From JACCXG01 sp963717745 (GTDB taxonomy: Bacteria > Acidobacteriota > Vicinamibacteria > Vicinamibacterales > 2-12-FULL-66-21), in NCBI GenBank assembly GCA_963717745.1, contig CAVQXJ010000003.1:186001-250000 (forward strand): DNA of 64,000 nt. The letters are read 5' to 3'. Below the pieces are notes generated by a model. It searched no databases. It saw nothing but the letters and a program-made list of their open reading frames with translations, and was not told the origin of the DNA. This document shows, in pieces, positions 39,329 to 49,947 of the stretch. Each line of letters begins with the position of its first letter. The stretch's first letter is position 1. Made by a program: the position numbers and the translations under genes.

Positions 39329-40596
39329 CGACCTACGACCGGTTTCTGTCCCGCTCGGCGGCGCTGATGCAGGAGTCGGCGATCCGCCGCATGGGAAGCG
39401 TCCTCGCCCAGAAGCGCGACGTGATCTCCTTCGCGCCCGGGTATCCGGCTCCGGAAACGTTCCCGTGGCCGGAACTGCAGGAGATCGCGCGCGAGCTTCT
39501 CACGGGCAGCGACGGATCCGTTCTGCAATACGGCCCGACGCGTGGCCTGCGACCGCTGCTCGACGTCATCGCCGGCATCATGGCGGACCGCGGCGCGCCG
39601 ACCGCGATCGAGCGGCTCCTGGTCAGCACCGGATCGCAGCAGGGGCTCGACCTGGTCGCGCGCGTGCTGGTCGATCCGGGGGATGTGGTCCTCGTGGAGC
39701 TGCCGACCTATACCGGCGCGATCACCGCCTTTCGCAACGTCCAGGCCGAGATGGTGGGGGTGCCGCAGGAACAGGACGGCATTTCGCTCGAAGCGCTCGA
39801 GGCCATTCACTCGTCGCTGGTCGCGCAGGGCCGGCGAATCCGCTTCCTCTATGTCGTTCCGAACTTTCAGAACCCCACCGGGCTGCTGATCGGCCTCCCC
39901 AAGCGGAAGGCGCTCCTCGAATGGGCGGCGCGGCGCGACCTGCTGATCGTGGAGGACGACCCGTATCGGGAGCTGTTCTTCGAGGATTCGACCACCGAGC
40001 AAGAGGTCCGGCCGATTCGCGCCGACGACGACGAAGGGCGGGTGATTTATCTCAGCAGCTTTTCCAAGACGCTGGCGCCGGGATTCCGGGTCGCGTGGAT
40101 CGATGCCCCGGCGCCGATCGCGTCGAAGCTCGAGATGGCCAAGCAGGCGGAGGATTTGCTGACTGGCAGCCTCGATCAGCGGATTGTCTACGAAGCGTGC
40201 CGTCGCGGCATCCTGCGGCGGCAACTGCCAATGCTTCGCCGGCACTATCAGCACAAGCGCGACGTGATGGTCGACGCTCTGCACGAGACGTTCGGCGATC
40301 AATTGTCGTGGCCGTCCCCACGCGGCGGATTCTTCCTGTGGGCGACGCTGCCCGGCCAGATCGATGCGGATCGGCTGCTGGCCCGCGCCGTCGATCACGG
40401 GGTGATCTACGTCGCCGGCGAGGCCTTCTTCGTCGACGGCAGCGGGAAGAACCTGGTGCGGCTGTCGTTCTCGGCGCCGACGCCGGAACGGATCCGCGAA
40501 GGCGTGCGGCGGCTGGGAACGGCGGTCGCGGCGGAGCTCGAGGCGGTCACCGCGGCGGCTGCGGGATCGGCACGACCTCGCCCGGCAAGGCCGTGA
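39325..40596 (+). CDS. PLP-dependent class I aminotransferase (LysN/KatII-like)
   Basis: A 423-residue fold-type I aminotransferase, related to 2-aminoadipate/kynurenine aminotransferases. ISFAPGYPAPETFP, STGSQQGLDLVARVL, PNFQNPTGLL, VEDDPYRELFF and the PLP-lysine motif YLSSFSKTLAPGFRVAW are visible, with GGFFLWATLP and FVDGSGKNLVRLSFS towards the end. Substrate is not determined. The C-terminus overlaps the convergent propeller gene by 50 bp. Confidence 0.92.
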   Translation: MTTYDRFLSRSAALMQESAIRRMGSVLAQKRDVISFAPGYPAPETFPWPELQEIARELLTGSDGSVLQYGPTRGLRPLLDVIAGIMADRGAPTAIERLLVSTGSQQGLDLVARVLVDPGDVVLVELPTYTGAITAFRNVQAEMVGVPQEQDGISLEALEAIHSSLVAQGRRIRFLYVVPNFQNPTGLLIGLPKRKALLEWAARRDLLIVEDDPYRELFFEDSTTEQEVRPIRADDDEGRVIYLSSFSKTLAPGFRVAWIDAPAPIASKLEMAKQAEDLLTGSLDQRIVYEACRRGILRRQLPMLRRHYQHKRDVMVDALHETFGDQLSWPSPRGGFFLWATLPGQIDADRLLARAVDHGVIYVAGEAFFVDGSGKNLVRLSFSAPTPERIREGVRRLGTAVAAELEAVTAAAAGSARPRPARP

Positions 40597-41728
40597 GCGG
40601 CTGGGTCTCGAATCGAGGGACCAGCGAGGGGGTCCGCAACGAGATGATCCACTTGTTGTCGAGGCCGCCCGTGATCCCGATCGCGGCGAGTTGCTTGTCC
40701 GGCAGCGTCGTGAACACCGGCAACGCCACCAGCGATCCGTCGAACGCGAGCGTCCCGGCCGCCGCGCCGCTGTCCACGGCGAACGCCGGCAGCCCCGCTT
40801 CGACGAGGCCAGGCACCACCACCGTCTTGCCGATCAGGACCGGCCCGGCCGCGGGCCGATAGACGACCGACGTCTGCCAGAGCAGCGCACCGCCGTTCCG
40901 TCGAACCACCCGCAGCATGTTGTCCAATCCAGCCATGTACACGCGCTCGTCGTCCACTGCGACCCGCCCGCTGAGCGGACCGCCGATCCGACGGTGATCC
41001 TCAATCCGGCTCGAGTCGGCGATGATCGCGTAGAAGATCTTGTCCCGGGTGCCGACGTAGACAGTGCCGCCAATCGCGAACGGCTCTCCCGGCGACGCAT
41101 GAAGATGGGCGGTCCAGCGCTCGGACCCATCCTTGAGATTCAACGCCACGAGACGTCCGTCCACCAGCGAGGCGACCAGGAGATCGCCGTCGAGCGCCGG
41201 GCGGAACTCGATCGGACCGAGCGGCTTGCGCCACAGCACCACGCCGTCGGCGGCACGGATCGCGATCAGGTCGCCGGCGGCGGCCACGATCACCCAGCCG
41301 GCGTGCGCCAGCGGCGGGGCAGTGATCGGCCGGCCCGCCACCGTGCGCCACGCCACCGAGCCGTCGGCCGTCGACAACGCATGAATCGCCTCGCCGTCGG
41401 CCACGTAGACGCGCTCGGCGTCGGCCGCCAGCGGCTTCTCCGCGGCCAGCGTGGCCGACCAGCGCACCGCGCCATCGCGCAGGCTGTGCGCGGTGAGGCC
41501 CCCCGGCGCCGGCGGCACGGCCCGGAGCGGCACGACCACGACGTCGCCGGCGACGATCGGCGCGCCGGACGGCGGCGCCGCGCTCGGCACCGACCACTGC
41601 ACCGTGTCGGGAAGATTCTGGCCCTCGACCGGGCTCGGACGACCGACGGCGAGGAGGAGGGAGAGCCCGAGGAGAAGCGCAATTCGGGCGAAGCACCTAC
41701 AAGATATTGTGGTCCGCCGCGCAAGCAC
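40547..41728 (-). CDS. PQQ-like beta-propeller protein (BamB-like)
   Basis: A 393-residue exported propeller. The start is a GTG at 41728; the signal peptide IALLLGLSLLLAVG follows a 15-residue N-region. Blades show LTAHSLRDGAVRWSATL, IHALSTADGSVAWRTV, LIAIRAADGVVLWRKPL, LVALNLKDGSERWTAHL and ends IISLRTPS. It could be BamB or one of the many paralogous propellers of this organism; no Bam gene is adjacent. The promoter must overlap that of the divergent guaA. Confidence 0.75.
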   Translation of the reverse strand: MLARRTTISCRCFARIALLLGLSLLLAVGRPSPVEGQNLPDTVQWSVPSAAPPSGAPIVAGDVVVVPLRAVPPAPGGLTAHSLRDGAVRWSATLAAEKPLAADAERVYVADGEAIHALSTADGSVAWRTVAGRPITAPPLAHAGWVIVAAAGDLIAIRAADGVVLWRKPLGPIEFRPALDGDLLVASLVDGRLVALNLKDGSERWTAHLHASPGEPFAIGGTVYVGTRDKIFYAIIADSSRIEDHRRIGGPLSGRVAVDDERVYMAGLDNMLRVVRRNGGALLWQTSVVYRPAAGPVLIGKTVVVPGLVEAGLPAFAVDSGAAAGTLAFDGSLVALPVFTTLPDKQLAAIGITGGLDNKWIISLRTPSLVPRFETQPLTALPGEVVPIPQPPR

Positions 41729-41732
41729 ACCT

Positions 41733-41738
41733 TATAAT
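41733..41738 (+). promoter_or_regulatory. -10 box TATAAT of guaA
   Basis: A perfect TATAAT lies 22 bp before the GTG start of guaA, with predicted start of transcription near 41745. The best -35 candidate (ttgtgg, 41707) is too far away at 20 bp. Confidence 0.5.
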
Positions 41739-41760
41739 AGCGCGGTCTCCTTCACGAGCC

Positions 41761-43305
41761 GTGACCCACCAAACCATCGTCGTCCTGGATTTCGGATCGC
41801 AATTCACCCAGCTCATCGCCCGCCGCCTGCGCGAGCTGTCGGTCTATTCCGAGATTCTGCCGTTCGATACGCCGGTCGCCGAGATCGCCCGCCGGCGCCC
41901 GGTCGGGATCATCCTGTCGGGCGGTCCCAAGAGCGTGTCGGAGGCCGGCGCGCCGCAGTGCGAGCCGGCGGTGTTCGAGGCGGGCGTCCCGATCCTCGGC
42001 ATCTGCTACGGCATGCAGCTGATGACGGACGTGCTCGGCGGCGAGGTGGCGCCGGCGCCGCATCGCGAGTTCGGTCTCGCCAACATCCGCATCACGCCGG
42101 ACGCGCCGCTGTTCGCCTCGGTGCCGGCGGAGCTGCGGGTCTGGGCCAGCCATGGCGACTTCGTCGCAGCCGCGCCGGCTGGCTTCGCCGTCACGGCGAC
42201 CAGCGCGAACGCGCCGGTCGCGGCGATGGCGGCGCCGGATCGCGGTTTCTACGCGCTCCTCTTCCACCCGGAGGTTGCGCACACCGATCACGGCGCTCGA
42301 CATCCTCCGCAACTTCGCCTACGACATCTGCGGCTGCACCGGCGACTGGACGATGGCGTCGTTCGTCGAAGGAGGCGACCGCGCGGATCCGCGAGCAGGT
42401 CGGGGAGGGCAGGGTGGTCTGCGGCCTGAGCGGCGGCGTGGACTCCACCGTCGCGGCGATGCTGATCCATCGCGCGATCGGCGATCGGCTGACGTGCATC
42501 TTCGTCGACAACGGCGTGATGCGGCATGACGAAGCGGAGCAGATCCGCGCCCGGTTCGAGCGCCTGCAGCCTGCCGCTGCGTCTTCGCCGACGCGTCGCA
42601 GCTGTTCCTCGACCGCCTGGCGGGCGTCACCGATCCGGAGGAGAAGCGGAAGATCATCGGCGCGCGCCTTCATCGACGTGTTCGAGGAGGAAGCGAAGAC
42701 GCTCGGGATCGTTCGACTTCCTCGGCGCAGGGCACGCTCTATCCCGACGTGATCGAGAGCGTGTCGGTGATCGGGCCGTCGCACGTGATCAAGAGCCACC
42801 ACAACGTCGGCGGGCTGCCCGACCGCATGCGATTCAAGCTGGTCGAGCCGCTGCGGCTGCTGTTCAAGGACGAAGTCCGCGCGGTCGGCAAGGAGCTCGG
42901 GCTGGACGACGAGTTCGTGTGGCGGCAGCCGTTCCCGGGCCCGGGCCTGGCGGTGCGGATCCTCGGCGAGGTCACCGCGTCGCGGCTGGAGCTGGTCCGG
43001 CAGCGCCGACCACATCGTCGCCGAAGAAGTGAAGCGGGCGGGCTGGTATCGCACGGCTGTGGCAGTCGTTCGCGGTGCTGCTGCCGGTGCAGAGCGTCGG
43101 CGTGATGGGCGACGCGCGCACCTACGAGTACACGATCGCGATCCGCGCGGTGGAGAGCAAGGACGGCATGACCGCCGACTGGGCGCGGCTGCCGCACGAG
43201 CTGCTGGCGACGATCTCGTCGCGCATCGTGAACGAGGTGAAGGGCATCAACCGCGTCGTCTACGACATCAGCTCGAAGCCGCCTTCGACGATTGAGTGGG
43301 AATAG
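41761..43305 (+). CDS. guaA: GMP synthase, glutamine-hydrolysing (about eight frameshifts)
   Basis: About 512 residues, the usual length. It amidates XMP to GMP. The amidotransferase domain has ILGICYGMQLM (catalytic Cys), then FHPEVAHT; the ATP-pyrophosphatase domain has the P-loop CGLSGGVDSTVAAML, FVDNGVMRHDEAEQ and YPDVIES; the C-terminal dimer domain ends NRVVYDISSKPPSTIEWE. Insertions near 42290, 42373, 42570-42590, 42662, 42715, 42730, 43003 and 43062 disrupt it; each removal restores family sequence (for example SFVEEATARIREQV, YRTLWQSFAVLLPVQSVGVMGD). Start GTG 41761. The gene is normally essential without guanine. Confidence 0.95.
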
Positions 43306-43308
43306 TGA

Positions 43309-43489
43309 CAAATCCCAAATCCCAAGCTCCAAATCCCAACCACTCCCAACTCCCAAATCCCAATGGAGGCCGTGAGTTGGCGAGACGTGGGATGGAATTT
43401 GGAATTTGGGACTTGGGATTGTTGGGATTTCCGTTTGGGATTTGGAGCTTGGGAGTGGTTGGGATTTGGAGCTTGGAGCTTGGGATTTG
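43309..43489. repeat. Inverted repeat of AATCCCAA units, 54-base arms
   Basis: The arms 43309-43362 and 43436-43489 are reverse complements with few mismatches. Both consist of variants of caaatccca and caagctcc. The 73-bp loop carries further gggatttgg-like units. It occupies nearly the whole space between the guaA stop (43305) and the dnaE start (43510). Confidence 0.88.
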
Positions 43490-43509
43490 ATACCTAGCAC
43501 CGATCATAG

Positions 43510-46500
43510 ATGACCGACTTCGTCCACCTTCACCTGCACTCGCGAGTACTCGCTGCTCGACGGCGCGTGCCGCATCGAGGAGCTGCTCGACCGGGCGGTG
43601 CGAGCTGAAGATGCCGGCGCTGGCGATCACCGAGCACGGCAACATGTTCTCGTCGATCATCTTCCACGATCAGGCGCGGAAGCGCGGCATCAACCCGATC
43701 CTCGGCTGCGAGGTCTACGTCGCGCCCGGGGACCGGCGCACCAAGAGCGGCACGCCGGGCGAGACCGCGAACCACCTGGTCCTGCTCGCCGAGACCCGCG
43801 AGGGCTACCACAACCTGATCAAGCTGGTGTCGGCCGGCTACACCGAAGGCTTCTACTACAAGCCGCGCATCGACAAGGAGCTGCTGGCGCAGCACGCGAC
43901 CGGCCTGATCGGCCTGAGCAGCTGCCTCAAGGGGGAGGTCGCCACCGGCATCCGCACCGAGCAGCAGCAGAAGGCGATCACGGCCGCCGCCGCCTACCGC
44001 GACATCCTCGGCGCCCGAGCAACTTCTTCCTCGAGATGCAGTACCAGGGCATCGACGACCAGCGGGTCGTCAACATCGGGCTGCAGCCGATCGCGAAGGA
44101 CCTCGGACCTGCATCTGGTCGTCACCAACGACGTCCACTACCTGAAGAACTCCGACTTCAAGCCGCACGACATCCTGCTCTGCATCGGCACCGGCAAGAC
44201 GGTCAACGACGCCGAGCGGCTGCAAGTACCACGGCGACCAGTTCTACCTGAAGACCGCCGAGGAAATGGCGGCGGTGTTCCAGGACTTCCCGGACGGCGC
44301 TGCGCCAACACCGTGCGGATCGCCGAGCGCTGCAACGTCGATCTCTCGGGCACCGTCAACCACCTCCCGAACTTCGACGTGCCGGCCGGCTTCACGCTCG
44401 ACGACTACTTCGAGCACGATCGTCCGCGAGGGGTTCCAGCAGCGGCTGCCGCGGCTGCAGGAGCTCGCAGGCGCAGCGGCGTGCTCAAGCACACGATCGA
44501 CGAGTACGAGCGCCGGCTCACCTACGAAATCGACATGATCAAGCAGATGAAGTACCCGGGTACTTCATGATCGTCGTGGGACTTCATCCGCTACGCGCGC
44601 GAGCAGGGCATCCCGGTCGGGCCCGGCCGCGGCTCGGCGGCCGGCAGCTTCGTCGCCTACTGCCTGCGGATCACCGACGTCGATCCGATCGCGTACGACC
44701 TGATCTTCGAGCGCTTCCTCAACCCCGAGCGCGTCTCGCTGCCCGACATCGACATCGACTTCTGCGAGCGCCGCCGCGGCGAGGTCATCGAGTACGTCAC
44801 CCGGAAGTACGGCCGCGAGAACGTCGCGCAGATCATCACCTTCGGGACGATGAAGGCGCGGGCGGTGGTGCGCGACGTGGCGCGGGTGATGGACATCCCG
44901 TACGCCGACGCCGACCGCGTCGCCAAGGCGGTCCCGCCGGCGCTCGACATGACGCTCGGCGAAGGCGCTCGAGGAGAGCCCGGCGCTCAAGGAGATGGAG
45001 CAGAAGGACGAGCGGATCAAGGAGCTGCTGGCCGTCGCCCAGCGGCTCGAGGGCATGACCCGGCACGCCTCGGTCCACGCCGCCGGCGTGGTCATCGCGC
45101 CGCGGCCGCTGACCGAGTTCGTGCCGCTCTACAAGAGCCAGAAGGACGAAATCGTCACGCAGTGGGCGATGAAGGAGGTCGAGCGGGTCGGCCTCCTGAA
45201 GATGGACTTCCTCGGGCTCAGCACGCTGACGCTGATCCGCGACGCGCTCGACGGAGATCAAGCGCACCGAAGGGATCGACCTCGACATCGACGCGATCCC
45301 GCTCGACGACGCCAAGACCTACAAGCTGTTCGGCGACGGCCAGACCTACGGCGTGTTCCAGTTCGAGAGCTCGGGCATGCGCGAGCTGCTGCGCAAGGCC
45401 AAGCCGGAGCGGCTCGACGACCTGATCGCGCTGAACGCGCTCTATCGGCCCGGCCCGCTCAAGAGCGGGATGGTGGACGACTTCATCTCGCGCAAGCAGG
45501 GCAAGACCGAGGTCAAGTACGAGCTGCCGCAGCTCGCGCCGATCCTGCGCGACACCTACGGCGTCATCGCCTACCAGGAACAGGTCATGCGCATCGCCGC
45601 GGTCCTGGCCGGGTTCTCGATGGGCCAGTCCGACGTGCTGCGCAAGGCCATGGGGAAGAAGGACCCCAAGGTCATGGCCAAGCAGCGCGAGGCCTTCATG
45701 GCGGGGGCGCGCGACAACGGCGTCAACGAGAAGAAGGCGACCAAGATCTTCGACCTGATGGAGTTCTTCGCCGGATACGGCTTCAACAAGTCGCACTCGA
45801 CGACCTACGCCTGGGTCGCCTACCAGACCGGCTATCTCAAGGCGAACTTCCCGTGGCACTTCATGGCGGCGCTGCTGACCATCGAAGCGGCCAACACCGA
45901 CAAGCTGGCGATGTATCTCGGCGAGTGCCGCGATCTCGGCATGCCGATCCTGCCGCCCGACATCAACACCAGCCAGCTCGCCTTCACCGTCGAGAACGAG
46001 GGCGTCCGCTTCGGCCTGTGCGCGGTCAAGAACGTCGGCGAAGGCGCGATCCTGTCGATGCTCGACGTGCGCAAGGAGCTCGGCCGCATCGATTCGCTCT
46101 ACACGCTGTGCGAGCATGTCGACCAGCGCCTCGTCAACAAGCGCGCCGCTCGAGAGCCTGGTCAAGGCCGGCGCGTTCGACTCGCTGGCGCCGCAGGGAC
46201 CGGCGCTCGACGCGCGCGCGCCCGGCTCTTTGCCGCGGTCGACAGGGCCATCGAACACGGCGGCCGCTCGCAGCGGAACCGGCAGAACGGGACCGTGTCT
46301 GTTCTTCGACCTGCCGCAGGACGACGAAGCACCGGCGGCCGATCCCGCTGCCCGACGCCGCGCCGTGGACCGAAGCATGCAGCAGCTCGCCGTCGAGAAG
46401 GAGGCGCTCGGCTTCTACATGAGCGGGCATCCGCTCGAGCGCTTCGCCGACGAGCTGAAGACCTTCGGCGCCAAGCGGCGTCGCCGAGCTCGACCGCGCT

Positions 46501-47007
46501 CGGAAGCGGACGTCTGGGTCGGCGGCATCGTGTCCGGGCTGCGGCCGCTCAAGACCAAGAAGGGCGACCGCATGGCGGTCTTCATGCTGGACGACATCGC
46601 CGGCAGCGTCGAGGTCGTGGTGTTTCCGGAGACGTTCGGCAAGCACGGCTCGCTGGTCGAAGCCGACGCGATGCTGCTGGTCCGCGGCAAGTTCGAAAAA
46701 GACGACGAGTCGGCGCGGATGGTCGCGACCGAGCTGCTGCCGATCGCCGCGCTGAAGGAGCGCACCACCCGCGAGGTCGTGATTCACCTGTCGGGCCGGG
46801 CCGCACGGCCGGCCGACCTTCGAGGCGCTGGCGGAGCTCCTGTCCCGCCACCGCGGCGACCGCCGCGTCTTCCTCGAGCTCGACGTGAAGAGCCAGGAGA
46901 AACCGCTGCGGGTGCGCTCGGACGTCGCGCAGCGGGTGCGGCCTTCCGAGCGGCTGGTGCTCGAAGTCGAGCAGATTTGCGGCGCAGGTTCGGTTGAGTT
47001 GAGATGA
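43510..47007 (+). CDS. dnaE: DNA polymerase III alpha subunit DnaE (at least 15 frameshifts)
   Basis: About 1,160 residues as expected. The PHP domain opens FVHLHLHSEYSLLDG and has ITEHGNMFSS; the palm has the metal-binding LPDIDIDFCERRRGEVIEYV; fingers and duplex-binding region give FGTMKARAVVRDVARV, KMDFLGLSTLTLI, GVFQFESSGMRELL, NALYRPGPL and GYGFNKSHSTTYAWVAYQTGYLKANFP; the OB fold ends near SVEVVVFPETF, and RVFLELDVKSQEKP follows. Shifts are mostly +1 (for example 43547, 43602, 44105, 44225, 44963, 45256, 46150) with one or two -1 near 44020 and 44568. Essential replicative polymerase, so the shifts are very unlikely to be real. Confidence 0.95.
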
Positions 47008-47050
47008 TGTGGCGCCGGGGTCTTCCGCCGCCGTCAAGACTTCGGCGGAC

Positions 47051-47075
47051 TCGCCGAAGCCATTGGCGAAGGCGG
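47051..47075. repeat. Short hairpin element, CGCCGAAGCC...GGCGAAGGCGG type
   Basis: Related to the element at 2339-2364: tcgccgaagc is followed by ggcgaaggcgg after a short loop. It lies in the 90-bp gap between dnaE and accA, with another cggcgaag copy just downstream (around 47084). Confidence 0.42.
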
Positions 47076-47097
47076 TCAGACTCCGGCGAAGGATGAC

Positions 47098-48093
47098 ATG
47101 CCTCCTGAACTACTCGAATTCGAAGAGCCCGTCGGCGTCCTGCTGAAGGAGATCGAGGCGCTCAGCATGCTGCCGCAGACGCCGGAGCGCGAGCGCTCGA
47201 TCGAGTCGCTGCAGCGGCGCGCCGACGAGATCCGCGCCGAGCTCTACGCGAACCTGACGCCGTGGCAGCGCGTGCTGGTCGCGCGGCATCCGAACCGGCC
47301 GAACACGCTCGACTACGTCGAGCGGCTGTTCACCGGCTTCGACGAGCTGCACGGCGACCGCCGCTTCGCCGACGATCACGCGATCGTCTGCGGCTTCGCC
47401 GAATACAAACGCCAGCCGGTCGCGATCATCGGCCACCAGAAGGGCCGCGACACCAAGCAGAAGATCTTCCGCAACTTCGGCTACGCGCGGCCGGAGGGCT
47501 ATCGCAAGGCGCTGCGCGTGATGCAGCTCGCGCAGAAGTTCAGCCGGCCGATCGTGGTGTTCATCGACACGCCGGCCGCCTATCCCGGGAGTCGAGTCGG
47601 AGGAGCGCGGCGTCGCCGAGGCGATCGCCTTCAACCTGCGCGAGATGATGATGCTCGAAGTGCCGATCGTGGTCGATCGTCTGCGGCGAAGGCGGGAGCG
47701 GCGGCGCGCTGGGCATCGCGATCGGCGATCGGGTGCTGATGCAGGAGTACGCGGTCTACAGCGTGATTCCGCCCGAAGGCTGCGCCGCGATCTTGTGGCG
47801 CGACGTCGAACCGCAAGGTCGAAGCCGCCGCGGCGCTGAAGATCACCGCGCCCGATCTGCTGGCGCTCGGGCTGATCGACGCAATCATCCCCGAGCCCGC
47901 CGGCGGCGCCCACAACGATCCGGCGCGGCGACCGGCGCTGGTCGACCAGGCGCTCCGCGGGCGCTGGCCGAGCTGACGCCGGTCGGCGTCGGCGGACCGT
48001 CTGGCGGCGCGCTACGACAAGTTCCGGCGCATGGGCCGTGAGGGCGAAGGCTTCATCGACACGGCGCCGCCGCGGCCGGGGCCGCCCGCATGA
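47098..48093 (+). CDS. accA: Acetyl-CoA carboxylase carboxyltransferase alpha subunit (about five frameshifts)
   Basis: About 330 residues. It transfers carboxyl from carboxybiotin to acetyl-CoA in fatty acid synthesis. NRPNTLDYVERLFTGFDELHGDR, GFAEYKRQPVAIIGHQKGRD, FGYARPEGYRKALR and, after closing shifts near 47590 and 47673, SEERGVAEAIAFNLREMM and VCGEGGSGGALGIAIGDRVLM are diagnostic. Further shifts lie near 47812, 47930 and 48000. The stop overlaps the recJ start (ATGA). accD is not in the window. Confidence 0.95.
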
Positions 48094-49829
48094 AGACGCT
48101 GGTCTGGCATCACCTGCCGTGCGACGACGGCCGGGTCGGCAACGCTCGCGGCGGCGCTCGATCTGCACCCGACGGTCGCGCGGCTGCTGTGCCTGCGCGG
48201 GTTCGACGATCCCGAAGCCGCCCAACGCTTCCTCCAGCCCTCGCTCGACCACCTGCACGACCCGTTCAAGCTGACCGGCATGAGGGCCGCGGTCGAGCGG
48301 CTCGAGCAGGCGATCGCGCGGCGCGAGCGGATCGCGATCCACGGCGACTACGACGTCGACGGCATCACCTCGACGGTCATCCTCCGCCGCGCGCTCGAAA
48401 TGCTCGGCGGCGACGTCGTCCATTTCATTCCGGAGCGGCTGAGGGACGGCTACGGCCTGCAGCCGGCCGCGATCGAGCGGCTGCACGTCGATGGCGTGTC
48501 GCTGATCGTCTCGGTGGACTGCGGCATCCGGGGCATCGAGGCCGCGCGGCGCGCCCGCGAGCTCGGCGTCGACCTGATCATCACCGACCACCACGAGCCG
48601 GACACCGAGCTGCCCGACGCGGTCGCGGTGCATCAACCCGAAGCGTCACGACTGCACCTATCCGGACAAGAACCTGGCCGGGGTCGGCGTCGCGCTGAAG
48701 CTGGTCCAGGCGCTGTGCACCAGCGCGCCGGGCACAGCCAAGTGGATGCCGGCATTCGTCAAGATCGCGGCGATCGGCACGCTCGCCGACGTGGTGCCGC
48801 TCGTCGGGGAGAACCGGGTCATCGCGCGATTCGGCCTCGCCTCGCTGAGCACGCGGCCCGCACACCGTCGGGCTGCGCGCCCTGCTCGACTGCTGCGGCC
48901 TGACCGGCAAGACCATCGACTGCTATCAGGTCGCCTTCATGCTCGCGCCGCGCGTCAATGCGGCCGGACGCATGAGCACGCCGGACATCGCCACACGCCT
49001 GCTGCTGGCGACCGACGAGGCGATGGACGAACGAGGCGCGCGGGCTGGCGCAGCAGCTGAACGACGAGAACCTCAGGCGGCAGCACGAAGAAGCCGAGCT
49101 GGTCGACGCAGGCCCGCAAGGCGATCGAAACCGATCCGGCGGTCGGCGCCCACAACGTCCTGGTCGTCGGCGGCGAGGGATGGCATCGCGGCGTCATCGG
49201 CATCGCCGCCTCGAAGCTCGTCGATGCGTATCACAAGCCGTCAATCGTGCTGTCGATTGATGGCGACGTCGCCCATGGCTCCTGCCGCAGCATCCCGGAC
49301 TTCGACATGCTCGGCGCGCTGGAGCGCTGCGCCGATCTGTTCGTCAAGTTCGGCGGTCACCGCCAGGCCGCGGGTCTGACGATGGAAGCGGCGCGGGTGC
49401 CGGAGTTCCGCGCAGCGCATCAACGCCTGGGCAGACGAGGTGCTCCATCCCGACCAGCTCCGGCCGCGCCTCCGCATCGATGCGGCGCTGTCGCTGAACG
49501 GCATCACCCACGACCTGGTCCGCGGACTGGACTCGCTCGGCCCGTTCGGCATGGGCAACCCCCGGCCGGTGTTCCATGCCTCTCCCGTCGAGATCGTGGA
49601 CGGTCCGCGGACGTTGAAGGAACGGCACCTGAAGATGACCTTCAGCCAGCAGGGCCGCCGGTTCCGCGCGATCGCCTGGCGCGCCGCCGAGCGCGCCGAG
49701 TTCCTCGAAAAGCACCGCGCCGGCGTCAACCTGGCGTTCTCCCTCGACCGCAACGAATTCCAGGGCGAAACCTACCTCGAGCTCAACGTCTGCGACATCC
49801 GGTCGCTGGACGGGGATAATTGCCTGTAG
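48090..49829 (+). CDS. recJ: Single-strand-specific exonuclease RecJ (about six frameshifts)
   Basis: About 577 residues, a 5'-3' single-strand DNA exonuclease of the DHH family. The catalytic motifs IHGDYDVDGITST, VSVDCGIRG and ITDHHEPD (DHH) are present, then NAAGRMSTPDIATRLLL, VVGGEGWHRGVIGIAASKL and the DHHA1 motif FGGHRQAAGLTME; the C-terminal OB domain has GMGNPRPVF. Shifts lie near 48145, 48640, 48860, 49035, 49105 and 49415. Start ATG 48090 within the accA stop. Confidence 0.95.
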
Positions 49830-49938
49830 CCAGCTGGTTCCCAGTCTCCAGTTCCCAGTTTCCAGTCGGAGGCAACGGAGAAGCGTCCGTCTCGTCGCCT
49901 GGAGCCTGGCTACTGGAAGCTGGACACTGAGAACTGGC
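49830..49938. repeat. Imperfect inverted repeat of CCAGTTCCCAG units
   Basis: The left arm 49830-49866 (units ttcccagt, ctccagt) begins right after the recJ stop; the right arm 49897-49938 carries ctggaagctgg-like units in the opposite sense. About three quarters of positions pair. It lies just before the lptCA gene. Confidence 0.65.
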
Positions 49939-49947
49939 GACTTCCAA

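Noticed and set aside
43309..43489. CRISPR array
   Set aside because: The short units vary, there are no regular spacers, and the two halves are inverted rather than direct repeats; no cas genes are present.
41761..47007. True pseudogenes or programmed frameshifting in guaA and dnaE
   Set aside because: Many independent shifts per gene without slippery-site logic, in essential genes whose protein sequence is otherwise well conserved, point to sequence error.
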